In this document: in pieces, positions 7,890 through 16,049 of the stretch
Layout: the number at the start of each line of letters is the position of its first letter
How positions within the stretch are numbered: the first letter of the stretch is position 1
DNA from: Paraburkholderia sp. CNPSo 3272
GTDB lineage: Bacteria; Pseudomonadota; Gammaproteobacteria; Burkholderiales; Burkholderiaceae
Direction: 5' to 3'
Assembly (NCBI RefSeq): GCF_024206495.1
Contig: NZ_JAMBPQ010000020.1
Location: 62,001 to 126,000 of the forward strand
DNA: 64,000 bases
Made by a program: the position numbers and the translations under genes
Notes under the pieces: model-generated
What the model was told of the DNA's origin: nothing
What the model saw: the letters and a program-made list of their open reading frames with translations, nothing else
The model's database searches: none

Positions 7890-8990
7890 ATGTCCGGCAA
7901 CACGCTCGGTACGCTTTTCACCGTCACCACCTTCGGCGAATCCCACGGCCCGGCCATTGGCTGCGTCATCGACGGCTGCCCGCCCGGCATGGAGCTCAGC
8001 GAAGCCGACATCCAGATCGACCTGGACCGTCGCCGCCCCGGCACGTCGCGTCACGTGACGCAGCGTCAGGAAGAGGACAAGGTTGAGATCCTCTCGGGCG
8101 TGTTCGACGGGCGCACCACGGGCACGCCCATCGCGCTCCTGATCCGCAACACCGACCAGCGCAGCAAGGACTACGGCAACATCGTCGAGACCTTCCGCCC
8201 CGGTCACGCCGACTACACCTACTGGCAGAAGTACGGCATTCGCGACTATCGCGGCGGCGGCCGCTCGTCGGCGCGCCTCACGGCGCCTACGGTCGCGGCG
8301 GGCGCCGTTGCGAAGAAGTGGCTGCGCGAACGCTTCGGCGTGGAAGTGCGCGGCTACATGCGCGCGCTCGGCGAAATCGACGTGCCGTTCGCGAGCTGGG
8401 AGCACGTGCACGAGAACCCGTTCTTCGTGCCCAACGCCGACGTCGTGCCGCAGCTCGAAGACTACATGGACGCGTTGCGCAAGGACGGCGACTCGATCGG
8501 CGCGCGCGTGAACGTGGTGGCGAGCGGGGTGCCGGTAGGTTGGGGCGAGCCGCTCTTCGACCGGCTCGATGCCGACATCGCGCACGCCATGATGGGCATC
8601 AACGCGGTGAAGGGCGTGGAGATTGGCGCCGGTTTCGCGAGCGTCGCGCAGCGCGGCTCGGTGCACGGCGACGAACTCACGCCCAATGGATTCCACGGCA
8701 ACCACGCCGGCGGCGTGCTCGGCGGCATTTCGACGGGGCAGGACATCACCGTCTCGATCGCCATCAAGCCGACCTCGAGCATCCGCACGCCGCGACGCTC
8801 GATCGACAAGGCGGGCGATCCCGCGACGGTCGAGACCTTCGGCCGCCACGACCCGTGCGTGGGCATTCGCGCGACGCCGATTGCCGAGGCCATGCTCGCG
8901 CTCGTGCTGATCGATCATGCGCTGCGCCACCGCGCACAGAATGCCGACGTCGTCGTGACGACGCCGAAGATCGCGGCCAGCGACGAGTGA
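7890..8990 (+). CDS. aroC: Chorismate synthase
   Basis: A 366-residue protein of normal length for AroC, which converts 5-enolpyruvylshikimate-3-phosphate to chorismate using reduced FMN, the last shikimate-pathway step. Both family signatures are present: GESHGPAIGCVIDGCPPG near the N-terminus and RGGGRSSARLTAPTVAAGAV around residues 117-136. The third signature, RxDxxxxPR-like, is represented by RTPRRSID. It is not in an operon with other aro genes. A bidirectional terminator follows. The assignment is secure. Confidence 0.97.
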   Translation: MSGNTLGTLFTVTTFGESHGPAIGCVIDGCPPGMELSEADIQIDLDRRRPGTSRHVTQRQEEDKVEILSGVFDGRTTGTPIALLIRNTDQRSKDYGNIVETFRPGHADYTYWQKYGIRDYRGGGRSSARLTAPTVAAGAVAKKWLRERFGVEVRGYMRALGEIDVPFASWEHVHENPFFVPNADVVPQLEDYMDALRKDGDSIGARVNVVASGVPVGWGEPLFDRLDADIAHAMMGINAVKGVEIGAGFASVAQRGSVHGDELTPNGFHGNHAGGVLGGISTGQDITVSIAIKPTSSIRTPRRSIDKAGDPATVETFGRHDPCVGIRATPIAEAMLALVLIDHALRHRAQNADVVVTTPKIAASDE

Positions 8991-9033
8991 AGTCGATCGG
9001 TGCGGCGCGAGCCGCACTCGTTGCGCGGGCAAC

Positions 9034-9074
9034 AAAAAAGCCGCTTCAGGCTCCCACCTGAAGCGGCTTTTTTT
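9034..9074. terminator. Bidirectional terminator between aroC and ETF-QO
   Basis: A long perfect stem (GCCGCTTCAGG / CCTGAAGCGGC) flanked by A6 on the left and T7 on the right serves as an intrinsic terminator on both strands for the two convergent genes. Confidence 0.93.
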
Positions 9075-9086
9075 CGCCTGCCGGAC

Positions 9087-10760
9087 TTACATGTTCGGAT
9101 AATTCGGACCGCCGCCACCTTCGGGCGTGACCCACACGATGTTCTGCGTCGGATCCTTGATGTCGCAGGTTTTGCAGTGCACGCAGTTCTGCGCGTTGAT
9201 CTGCAGGCGGTCGCTGCCGTCGTCGTTCTTCATGAACTCGTACACCGCGGCCGGGCAGAAGCGCGCTTCGGGGCCCGCGTAGGTGCGCAGGTTCACGTTC
9301 ACGGGGACGCTCGGGTCCTTGAGCGTCAGGTGCGCAGGCTGATTCTCTTCGTGGTTCGTGTTCGAGATGAACACCGAGGAGAGCCGGTCGAACGTGAGCT
9401 TGCCGTCGGGTTTCGGATACTCGATCGGCTTGCACTGCGAAGCGGGCTTGAGCATTTCGTGATCGCGATGCTGGTGGTGCAGCGTCCACGGCACGTTGCC
9501 GCCCAGCAGCTTCTGCTCGATGCCCACCATCAGCGTGCCCAGGTACAGGCCCTTGCTCATCCACTGCTTGAAGTTGCGCGCCTTGTACAGCTCCGTGTAG
9601 AGCCACGACTGCCTGAACGCTTCCGGATAGGCCGCGAGTTCATCGCTCTGGCGGCCTGCCTGCACGGCTTCGAATGCCGCATCGGCGGCCAGCATGCCGG
9701 TCTTGATCGCCGCGTGGCTACCCTTGATGCGCGAGGCGTTCAAAAAGCCCGCGTCGTCGCCCACGAGCGCGCCGCCCGGGAACACGAGCTTGGGCAGCGA
9801 CATCAGGCCACCTGCCGTGATCGCGCGCGCACCATACGAGACGCGCTTGCCGCCTTCCAGGTACTTGCGGATTTCCGGGTGCGTCTTGTAGCGCTGGAAC
9901 TCCTCGAACGGCGAGAGATATGGATTCTGGTACGCGAGACCCACGACAAAACCCACCATCACCTGGTTGTTGTCGATGTGGTACAGGAATGAGCCGCCGT
10001 ACGTATCGGATTCGAGAGGCCACCCGGCGGTGTGGATCACGAGACCGGGCTGGTGCTTCGCGGGATCGATCTCCCACAGTTCCTTGATGCCGATGCCGTA
10101 GACCTGCGGATCGGAGTCCTTGCCGAGCTTGAACTTCTCGTTGAGCTGACGGCCCAGGTGCCCGCGGCAGCCTTCGCAGAACAGCGTGTACTTCGCGTGC
10201 AGCTCCATGCCGAGCTGGAAGTTCTCGGTGGGCTCGCCGTCCTTGCCGACACCCATGTTGCCGGTGGCGACGCCCTTCACGGAACCGTCGTCGTTGTAGA
10301 GCACTTCGGCAGCCGGAAAGCCGGGGAAGATCTCCACGCCCAGCGCCTCGGCCTGCTGGCCCAGCCAGCGCGTGACGTTGGCGAGGCTGATGACGTAGTT
10401 GCCGTGGTTCTTGAAGTTGTCGGGCAGCGCCCAGTTCGGCACAGCCTTAGCCCCCGTTTCGGAAAGAAAAAGGAACTTGTCCTCGGTCACGGGCACGTTC
10501 AGCGGCGCGCCTTGCTCTTTCCAGTCCGGCATCAGTTCGTTCAGGGCACGCGGATCCATGACCGCGCCCGAGAGGATATGCGCCCCGATTTCCGAGCCTT
10601 TCTCCAGCACGCAGACACCGATTTCAGCGCCTTTTTCCGCGGCCAGCTGCTTCAGGCGGATCGCGGCAGACAGCCCGGCGGGACCGCCACCGACGATCAC
10701 CACGTCGTATTCCATCGACTCGCGTGGGCCGTATTGCTCTAAAAGACTTGCGGGGGTCAT
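9087..10760 (-). CDS. Electron transfer flavoprotein-ubiquinone oxidoreductase
   Basis: A 557-residue FAD and iron-sulfur protein that passes electrons from reduced ETF to ubiquinone at the inner membrane, linking fatty-acid and amino-acid oxidation to respiration. The Rossmann motif VVIVGGGPAGLSAA lies around residues 20-33. The C-terminal ferredoxin-like segment has the [4Fe-4S] cysteines FCPAAVYEF and NCVHCKTCDI. The start MTPASLLEQYG is chosen because AGAGGAGC stands six bases upstream. An earlier in-frame ATG would place the ribosome-binding site inside the gene. It stands alone and is convergent with aroC. Confidence 0.96.
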   Translation of the reverse strand: MTPASLLEQYGPRESMEYDVVIVGGGPAGLSAAIRLKQLAAEKGAEIGVCVLEKGSEIGAHILSGAVMDPRALNELMPDWKEQGAPLNVPVTEDKFLFLSETGAKAVPNWALPDNFKNHGNYVISLANVTRWLGQQAEALGVEIFPGFPAAEVLYNDDGSVKGVATGNMGVGKDGEPTENFQLGMELHAKYTLFCEGCRGHLGRQLNEKFKLGKDSDPQVYGIGIKELWEIDPAKHQPGLVIHTAGWPLESDTYGGSFLYHIDNNQVMVGFVVGLAYQNPYLSPFEEFQRYKTHPEIRKYLEGGKRVSYGARAITAGGLMSLPKLVFPGGALVGDDAGFLNASRIKGSHAAIKTGMLAADAAFEAVQAGRQSDELAAYPEAFRQSWLYTELYKARNFKQWMSKGLYLGTLMVGIEQKLLGGNVPWTLHHQHRDHEMLKPASQCKPIEYPKPDGKLTFDRLSSVFISNTNHEENQPAHLTLKDPSVPVNVNLRTYAGPEARFCPAAVYEFMKNDDGSDRLQINAQNCVHCKTCDIKDPTQNIVWVTPEGGGGPNYPNM

Positions 10761-10935
10761 CAATGCTCCTCTTGCCATTAGAATGCTTTTTTCGGGTTCG
10801 TATTGTCGGGTAACGTTCCCCGCGCCGCAACCCAACAGGCTAACATTAGCACGACCGTTCTATTCTGCGGCGTCCGATTTGGCGGGCCGACCCCGCCGCG
10901 TTCTGGCGCTTATTACCTCTGAACAGGAACCGGAA

Positions 10936-11715
10936 ATGGGCCGTTCGATCAATCTGGAAGGCAAGGTCGCGATGATCACGGGGGCCTCGAGCGGGCTCGG
11001 CAAGCGTTTCGCCCAAGTGCTCTCGCAGGCGGGTGCAAAGGTCGTGCTGGCGAGCCGACGCGTGGAGCGGCTCAAGGAGCTGCGCGCCGAAATCGAGGCG
11101 AGCGGGGGCGCCGCGCACGTCGTTTCGCTCGACGTGACCGACTACCAGAGCATTCGCTCGGCGGTCGCGCATGCGGAAACCGAGGCGGGGACCATCGACA
11201 TCCTCGTGAACAACTCGGGCGTCTCCACGACGCAAAAGCTGGCCGACGTCACGCCCGCCGACTTCGAGTACGTGTTCGACACCAACACGCGCGGCGCCTT
11301 TTTCGTGGCCCAGGAAGTGGCCAAACGCATGATCATGCGCGGCAACGGCGGCGGCCCGAAGCCGGCCTACCGCATCATCAATATCGCTTCGGTGGCGGGT
11401 CTGCGTGTGCTGCCGCAAATCGGCCTGTACGCGATCAGCAAGGCCGCCGTCGTCCACATGACGAAGGCGATGGCGCTCGAGTGGGGCCGCCACGGCATCA
11501 ACGTGAACGCGATCTGCCCGGGCTACATCGACACGGAGATCAACCACCACCACTGGTCGACCGAGCAGGGGCAAAAGCTCGTTTCGATGCTGCCGCGCCA
11601 CCGCGTCGGCAAACCCGAAGACCTGGACGGCCTGCTGCTGCTGCTCGCCGCCGACGAGTCGTCGTTCATCAACGGTTCGATCATCACCGCCGACGACGGC
11701 TTCGGACTCACCTGA
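10936..11715 (+). CDS. Short-chain dehydrogenase/reductase
   Basis: A classical SDR of 259 residues. The cofactor loop TGASSGLG is at 15-22, NNSG at 92-95, the catalytic Ser is near 152 (INIASVAG), and Tyr165 with Lys169 form YAISK. Position 40-42 (SRR) suggests preference for NADP(H), since basic residues follow the second strand. The substrate is not recognisable. The gene is followed within 65 nt by a hot-dog thioesterase, and the two may be co-transcribed in acyl-chain metabolism. The start is fixed by MGRSINLEGKVAMITG with an AGGAACCGGA site. Confidence 0.9.
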   Translation: MGRSINLEGKVAMITGASSGLGKRFAQVLSQAGAKVVLASRRVERLKELRAEIEASGGAAHVVSLDVTDYQSIRSAVAHAETEAGTIDILVNNSGVSTTQKLADVTPADFEYVFDTNTRGAFFVAQEVAKRMIMRGNGGGPKPAYRIINIASVAGLRVLPQIGLYAISKAAVVHMTKAMALEWGRHGINVNAICPGYIDTEINHHHWSTEQGQKLVSMLPRHRVGKPEDLDGLLLLLAADESSFINGSIITADDGFGLT

Positions 11716-11779
11716 ACTGAGGCGAGTCCGGCCGCCGGCCGGCATTCTGTTTTTCGCAACAACACGAAGTTGAAGTGCA

Positions 11780-12220
11780 ATGAGTGACTACCACCCCGTA
11801 TTTGAAATGACCATGCCGATCCGTTGGGGAGACATGGACGCGTTCGGCCATGTGAACAACACGGTCTATTTCCGCTACATGGAGCAGGTGCGGATTTCCT
11901 GGTTCGAGCATCTGGGCGTGGCCGCGGAGAGCGGCGACGGCCAGGGGCCCGTGATCGTCAATGCTTCGATGGAATTCCTCAAGCAGTTGCATTACCCCGG
12001 CGACATCGTCTGCACGATGACCGTCGGCCAGCCCGGCCGCAGCAGCTTCGACACCGGTTTCGAACTGCGCCGCGCCGACGAGCCGGACACCCTCTACGCA
12101 CGCGGGAATGCGCGCTGTGTGTGGATCGACTACGCGGCAGGCAAATCGGTGCCGATTCCCGACATGCTGCGCGCCACCATCGAGCATGCCGGACTGGTCA
12201 AGTCCGACCGGATAGGCTAG
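11780..12220 (+). CDS. 4HBT hot-dog acyl-CoA thioesterase
   Basis: A 146-residue single hot-dog domain of the 4-hydroxybenzoyl-CoA thioesterase/YbgC type. The active-site segment IRWGDMDAFGHVNNTVYFRYMEQVR spans residues 14-38, and Asp20 is the likely catalytic carboxylate. Members hydrolyse acyl-CoA thioesters. Chain-length preference cannot be told. It lies just downstream of the SDR gene in the same direction and converges with the PAS-LuxR regulator gene. Confidence 0.9.
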   Translation: MSDYHPVFEMTMPIRWGDMDAFGHVNNTVYFRYMEQVRISWFEHLGVAAESGDGQGPVIVNASMEFLKQLHYPGDIVCTMTVGQPGRSSFDTGFELRRADEPDTLYARGNARCVWIDYAAGKSVPIPDMLRATIEHAGLVKSDRIG

Positions 12221-12268
12221 GCGCCCCCAAGTCGCGCGCTGCCCGCCAGTGCGCGGGCCTTGGCGCCC

Positions 12269-12841
12269 TTACTGGCCGAGCAGCCGCTGCAGCAGCTCGG
12301 TGGCGTTGCCGGTGTCGTACTTGCGCATGAGGCGCGCGCGATAGACATCCACGGTGCGCGGGCTGATCTCGAGAATCCGCCCGATCTGCTTGCTGGTCTT
12401 GCCCGTCACGAGCTGCGCGGCGATCTCGCGCTCGCGCGGCGTGAGTTCGATGGCCACGCGCCGCGTCGCGCTCAAGTCTTCAAACGTCCAGACGCCCGCG
12501 GCGTGCGGCTCAGCGCGATCGAGCGAGCGCCCCGTCACGTGACACCAGAAGAGTTCGCCACTGGCGCGCTTCATGATGCGGTCGTCGGCGTAACTGCCTT
12601 GCGCCGTCATGATCGGCGGGATGCGTGCGCCAATGCGCTCGAACTCGTCCGCGGAAGGGTAGAGCACCTGGAACGACTGGCCGATCAGCGCCTCGCGTGC
12701 GCAGCCGAAGATCGCGGCGACCTGGTCGTTGCAATCGACGATGGTGCGCTCGCGCGCCAGTACGAGGCCGATGGGCGCGAGATGGAACGCGGTCTGGTAG
12801 TCGAGAGCGGAGCGCTCGACGGGTTGGGTGGGAGCAGCCAT
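12269..12841 (-). CDS. PAS-LuxR transcriptional regulator
   Basis: A 190-residue two-domain regulator. Residues ~12-125 form a PAS fold (YQTAFHLAPIGLVLARERTIVDCNDQ, then SGELFWCHVTGRSLD), and 132-188 form a LuxR/GerE helix-turn-helix (LTPREREIAAQLVTGKTSKQIG). There is no receiver domain, so activation is probably by a ligand or partner on the PAS domain. It is transcribed divergently from scoAB and is the natural candidate regulator of that CoA-transferase operon. The start at MAAPTQPVERS is chosen because the extra upstream codons are not PAS-like, though a longer form is possible. Confidence 0.87.
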   Translation of the reverse strand: MAAPTQPVERSALDYQTAFHLAPIGLVLARERTIVDCNDQVAAIFGCAREALIGQSFQVLYPSADEFERIGARIPPIMTAQGSYADDRIMKRASGELFWCHVTGRSLDRAEPHAAGVWTFEDLSATRRVAIELTPREREIAAQLVTGKTSKQIGRILEISPRTVDVYRARLMRKYDTGNATELLQRLLGQ

Positions 12842-13031
12842 GGCGGACGGTGCGGGTATTGCTTTATGTAGTTTTGCGTATTGTGCCGCATCAGGGGGCC
12901 AGCGTACGCTTTGCACCCATCGGAGGGGCAGTTTTCGAGGCTCGCGCGGCTCGTTTGGGTCCGTGCGCACGCGCCGGCCGGGCTGCCGGCTTCACGGCAA
13001 CGCCGCCGGGGCATGACTAGAATTGAACATC

Positions 13032-13050
13032 CGGACGCGCTAGACGTCCG
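13032..13050. promoter_or_regulatory. Operator-like palindrome upstream of scoA
   Basis: A perfect inverted repeat CGGACG-(7 nt)-CGTCCG lies about 50 nt before the scoA start, beside a possible -10 hexamer TAGAAT at 13018-13023. The position suits a regulator site in the divergent promoter region. No factor can be assigned. Confidence 0.35.
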
Positions 13051-13098
13051 CGCGACAAACCGGATTGGCGGATTTCCATTCGAGGAAGGGACACACTG

Positions 13099-13818
13099 AT
13101 GAACAAGGTCTATAAAAGCGCGGCTGCCGCGCTCGAGGGCATCGTCAAGGACGGCCACACATTCGCGGTTGGCGGTTTTGGGCTGTGCGGCATTCCCGAA
13201 GCCCTGATCGCCGCTTTGCGCGATACGGGCGTGAAGGGCATCACCTGCATCAGCAACAACGCGGGCGTGGACGGCTTCGGCCTCGGCCTGCTGCTGGAGA
13301 CGCGCCAGATCAAGAAAATGATCTCGTCCTACGTGGGCGAGAACAAGGAATTCGAGCGCCAGTATCTGTCGGGCGAACTCGAACTCGAATTCACGCCGCA
13401 GGGCACGCTGGCTGAAAAGCTGCGCGCGGGGGGCGCCGGCATTCCGGCGTTCTTCACGAATACCGGCTTCGGCACGCTGATCGCCGAAGGCAAGGAAACG
13501 CGCCAGTTCGGCGACAAGCACTACGTGCTCGAGCAGTCGCTCACGGCAGACGTCGCGCTCGTGAAGGCGTGGAAGGCCGACAAGTCGGGCAACCTGGTCT
13601 TCCGCCGCACGGCGCGCAACTTCAACCCGATGTGCGCGATGGCGGGCAAGATCACCGTGGCGGAAGTGGAGGAGATCGTCGAGAACGGCGCACTCGATCC
13701 GGACGCCGTTCATACGCCGGGCATCTTCGTACAGCGCATCGTGCTCAACGCGCACCCGGAAAAGCGCATCGAACAACGCACCGTGCGCGCCGCAGCTGGC
13801 AAACCCGCGGGCAACTGA
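13099..13818 (+). CDS. scoA: Succinyl-CoA:3-ketoacid CoA-transferase subunit A
   Basis: A 239-residue family I CoA-transferase A subunit that, with subunit B, moves CoA from succinyl-CoA to acetoacetate for ketone-body or acetoacetate use. Diagnostic segments are FAVGGFGLCGIPEALI near residues 15-30 and ISNNAGVDGFGLGLLL. A strong GAGGAAGGGA ribosome-binding site precedes the ATG. scoB follows after 15 nt, forming a two-gene operon that ends at a clear terminator. A divergent PAS-LuxR regulator gene adjoins it. Confidence 0.95.
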   Translation: MNKVYKSAAAALEGIVKDGHTFAVGGFGLCGIPEALIAALRDTGVKGITCISNNAGVDGFGLGLLLETRQIKKMISSYVGENKEFERQYLSGELELEFTPQGTLAEKLRAGGAGIPAFFTNTGFGTLIAEGKETRQFGDKHYVLEQSLTADVALVKAWKADKSGNLVFRRTARNFNPMCAMAGKITVAEVEEIVENGALDPDAVHTPGIFVQRIVLNAHPEKRIEQRTVRAAAGKPAGN

Positions 13819-13833
13819 GGAAGGAGACCGACC

Positions 13834-14475
13834 ATGGCATGGAATCGTGACGAAATGGCCGCGCGCGCGGCGAAGGAACTGCAGGACGGCTTCTACGTGA
13901 ACCTCGGCATCGGGCTGCCGACGCTCGTGGCCAACCACGTGCCCGCGGGCGTGGAAGTATGGCTGCAGTCGGAAAACGGCCTGCTCGGCATCGGCCCGTT
14001 CCCGACCGAGGACGAAGTGGACGCCGACATGATCAACGCCGGCAAGCAGACCGTGACGACGCTGGCGGGTTCGTCGATTTTCTCGTCCGCGGACTCGTTC
14101 GCGATGATTCGCGGCGGCCACATCAATCTGGCGATCCTCGGCGCGATGCAGGTGAGCGAGAAGGGCGACCTGGCCAACTGGATGATCCCCGGCAAGATGA
14201 TCAAGGGCATGGGCGGCGCGATGGACCTCGTGGCGGGCGTCGGCCGCGTGGTCGTGCTGATGGAGCACGTCGCGAAGGGCGACCAGCACAAGATCCTCGA
14301 GGCCTGCACCTTGCCGCTGACGGGCGTGGGCGTGGTCGATCTCATCATCACCGACCTCGGTGTGATGGAAGTGAGCGACGCGGGTCTGAAGGTGACCGAA
14401 CTGGCGCCGGGCGTGACGGTCGACGAGATCAAGGCGAAGACGGGCGCGCCGCTCGATGTGAGCGCCGTGAGCTGA
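13834..14475 (+). CDS. scoB: Succinyl-CoA:3-ketoacid CoA-transferase subunit B
   Basis: The 213-residue catalytic subunit. Glu47 in the family motif VWLQSENGLLGIGPFP is the residue that forms the glutamyl-CoA thioester intermediate. The glycine-rich NLGIGLPTLVANHVP segment near residue 23 is also typical. It pairs with the preceding scoA and has its own GAGGAAGGAGA ribosome-binding site. The acetoacetyl-CoA formed would be cleaved by thiolase, which is not encoded in this window. Confidence 0.95.
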   Translation: MAWNRDEMAARAAKELQDGFYVNLGIGLPTLVANHVPAGVEVWLQSENGLLGIGPFPTEDEVDADMINAGKQTVTTLAGSSIFSSADSFAMIRGGHINLAILGAMQVSEKGDLANWMIPGKMIKGMGGAMDLVAGVGRVVVLMEHVAKGDQHKILEACTLPLTGVGVVDLIITDLGVMEVSDAGLKVTELAPGVTVDEIKAKTGAPLDVSAVS

Positions 14476-14503
14476 GCGTCGGAGCGTAAGCACGATTGGC
14501 GGC

Positions 14504-14536
14504 GGGCGAGACTTCGGTCTCGCCCGTTTCGTTTTT
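14504..14536 (+). terminator. Terminator of scoAB
   Basis: A 9-bp stem GGGCGAGAC / GTCTCGCCC closed by a stable TTCG tetraloop is followed by a T-rich run, about 28 nt after the scoB stop. Confidence 0.88.
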
Positions 14537-14645
14537 GCGCATGGCTTGCGCACGGTTCGCGTGCGGCTTGACCGGCGATGCCGTGCGGCAAAGCCGTTTA
14601 CAATCGGCCGAAAACCTTGATGCGCCTTCGAACGAGGATCTCGCG

Positions 14646-15539
14646 ATGACCGAATCGACCGTAGTGCCGCGCCAGCAGTACGTCCAGTGTCTCAGTCCCG
14701 CGGGCCTGCACCGCATCGCGTACACGGAGTGGGGCGACCCCGCCAACCCGCGCGTGCTCGTGTGCGTGCATGGACTCACGCGCTCGGGGCGCGACTTCGA
14801 CCGCTTCGCGGCCGCGATGGCCGACCGGTATCGCGTCGTGTGCCCCGATGTGGCCGGGCGGGGACTGTCGTCGTGGCTGCTCGACCCGCGCGGTTACGGC
14901 GTCGCGCAGTACGTGGCGGACATGGTCACGTTGATCGCGCGAACCGGCGTGGAGAAGGTGGACTGGTTCGGCACTTCGATGGGCGGCCTGATCGGCATCG
15001 CGCTCGCGGGGCTGCCGGGCGCGCCCATTGGGCGCATGCTGCTCAACGACGTCGGGCCGCGTATCGAATCCGCGTCGCTCACGCGCATCGGCCAGTATGT
15101 CGGGCAAGGCGGGTCTTTCGCTACGCTCCAGGAAGGCATCGACAACGCGGCGCTTCTCGCGGCCTCGTTCGGCCCGTTGAGTGTCGATGAATGGCGCGAG
15201 ATCAATACGCCGTTGCTGCATGAAGTGGAAGGCAAGTGGCGCTACCGTTACGACCCGCGCATTGCGGAGCCCTTCAAGTCGATCACGCCCGAGCAGAACG
15301 AGGAGGGCGAGAAGTTCCTGTGGCGCTCGCTCGCTGCGTTCGAAGGGCCTGTGCTCGTCGTGCGCGGCGCGCTTTCGGATCTGCTTTCGCGCGAAACCGT
15401 CGCGAAGATGGTCGCGACCGGGCGCCAGGTATCGAGCGTCGAAATCGAGGGCGTCGGGCACGCGCCTGCGTTCCTCGCGCCCGACCAGATCGCGATTGCG
15501 CGCCGGTTCTTCGACGGCGAGACCGTTCGCGCGTCATAA
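14646..15539 (+). CDS. Alpha/beta-hydrolase fold protein
   Basis: A 297-residue alpha/beta hydrolase. HGLTRSGRDF supplies the oxyanion region near residue 42, the nucleophile elbow is GTSMGG with Ser111, and a catalytic His follows in VGHAPAFLAP near the C-terminus. The likely acid lies in the RGALSDLLS segment. The overall pattern is like carboxylesterases or epoxide-hydrolase-type enzymes, and the substrate is unknown. It is followed in the same direction by a RidA family gene and relA. The start MTESTVVPRQ is chosen because the upstream in-frame stretch overlaps the scoAB terminator. Confidence 0.87.
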   Translation: MTESTVVPRQQYVQCLSPAGLHRIAYTEWGDPANPRVLVCVHGLTRSGRDFDRFAAAMADRYRVVCPDVAGRGLSSWLLDPRGYGVAQYVADMVTLIARTGVEKVDWFGTSMGGLIGIALAGLPGAPIGRMLLNDVGPRIESASLTRIGQYVGQGGSFATLQEGIDNAALLAASFGPLSVDEWREINTPLLHEVEGKWRYRYDPRIAEPFKSITPEQNEEGEKFLWRSLAAFEGPVLVVRGALSDLLSRETVAKMVATGRQVSSVEIEGVGHAPAFLAPDQIAIARRFFDGETVRAS

Positions 15540-15635
15540 TATGAGATTGGCCGGCATATTGCGGCGCGCGCCGATGCGCGCCGGATCGTAACGGCCCGGA
15601 AGTCGACCGTTTTTCACTTCTCAACAGGGATTTTC

Positions 15636-15989
15636 ATGGCAGTCATTCGTCACCACGTTGGCCCGCGTCTCTCGGAAACCGCCATTCACAATGGCACCGT
15701 CTACCTGGCTGGCCAGATCGCCGAAGACACGAATCAGGACATCGGCGGCCAGATGCGCGAAGTGCTCGGCCACATCGACCGCCTGCTGGGTGAGGCGAAC
15801 AGCGACAAGTCGCTGCTGCTCTCGGTGCAGATCTATATCGCCGACATGAAGGATTTCCCCGGCATGAATGCCGAGTGGGACAAGTGGGTCGCGCAAGGCG
15901 CGACGCCGCCGCGCGCGACGGTCGAAGCGAAGCTCGCGAATCCGGAATGCCTCGTTGAGATCGTCGTGGTGGCTGCGCAGCGCGATTGA
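15636..15989 (+). CDS. RidA family (YjgF/YER057c) protein
   Basis: A 117-residue RidA-superfamily protein. Canonical RidA deaminates reactive enamine/imine intermediates released by PLP enzymes. The key arginine is present as Arg93 in GATPPRATVEAKLANPECLVEI, and Glu108 matches the second catalytic position, so deaminase activity is plausible. It is shorter than E. coli RidA and belongs to one of the subgroups whose role is less certain. It lies 60 nt upstream of relA in the same direction. Confidence 0.88.
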   Translation: MAVIRHHVGPRLSETAIHNGTVYLAGQIAEDTNQDIGGQMREVLGHIDRLLGEANSDKSLLLSVQIYIADMKDFPGMNAEWDKWVAQGATPPRATVEAKLANPECLVEIVVVAAQRD

Positions 15990-16049
15990 GCGCAGCTGGT
16001 TTGATCCTTTTCGTTGTCGCCCGTCCGGCAAGCCGGCGGGCATCGCCTC

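Noticed and set aside
12205..12268. GGCGCC-flanked complex inverted repeat between thioesterase and regulator genes
   Set aside because: Pairing needs bulges and a large loop and no T-run follows, so it is too weak to call a terminator.
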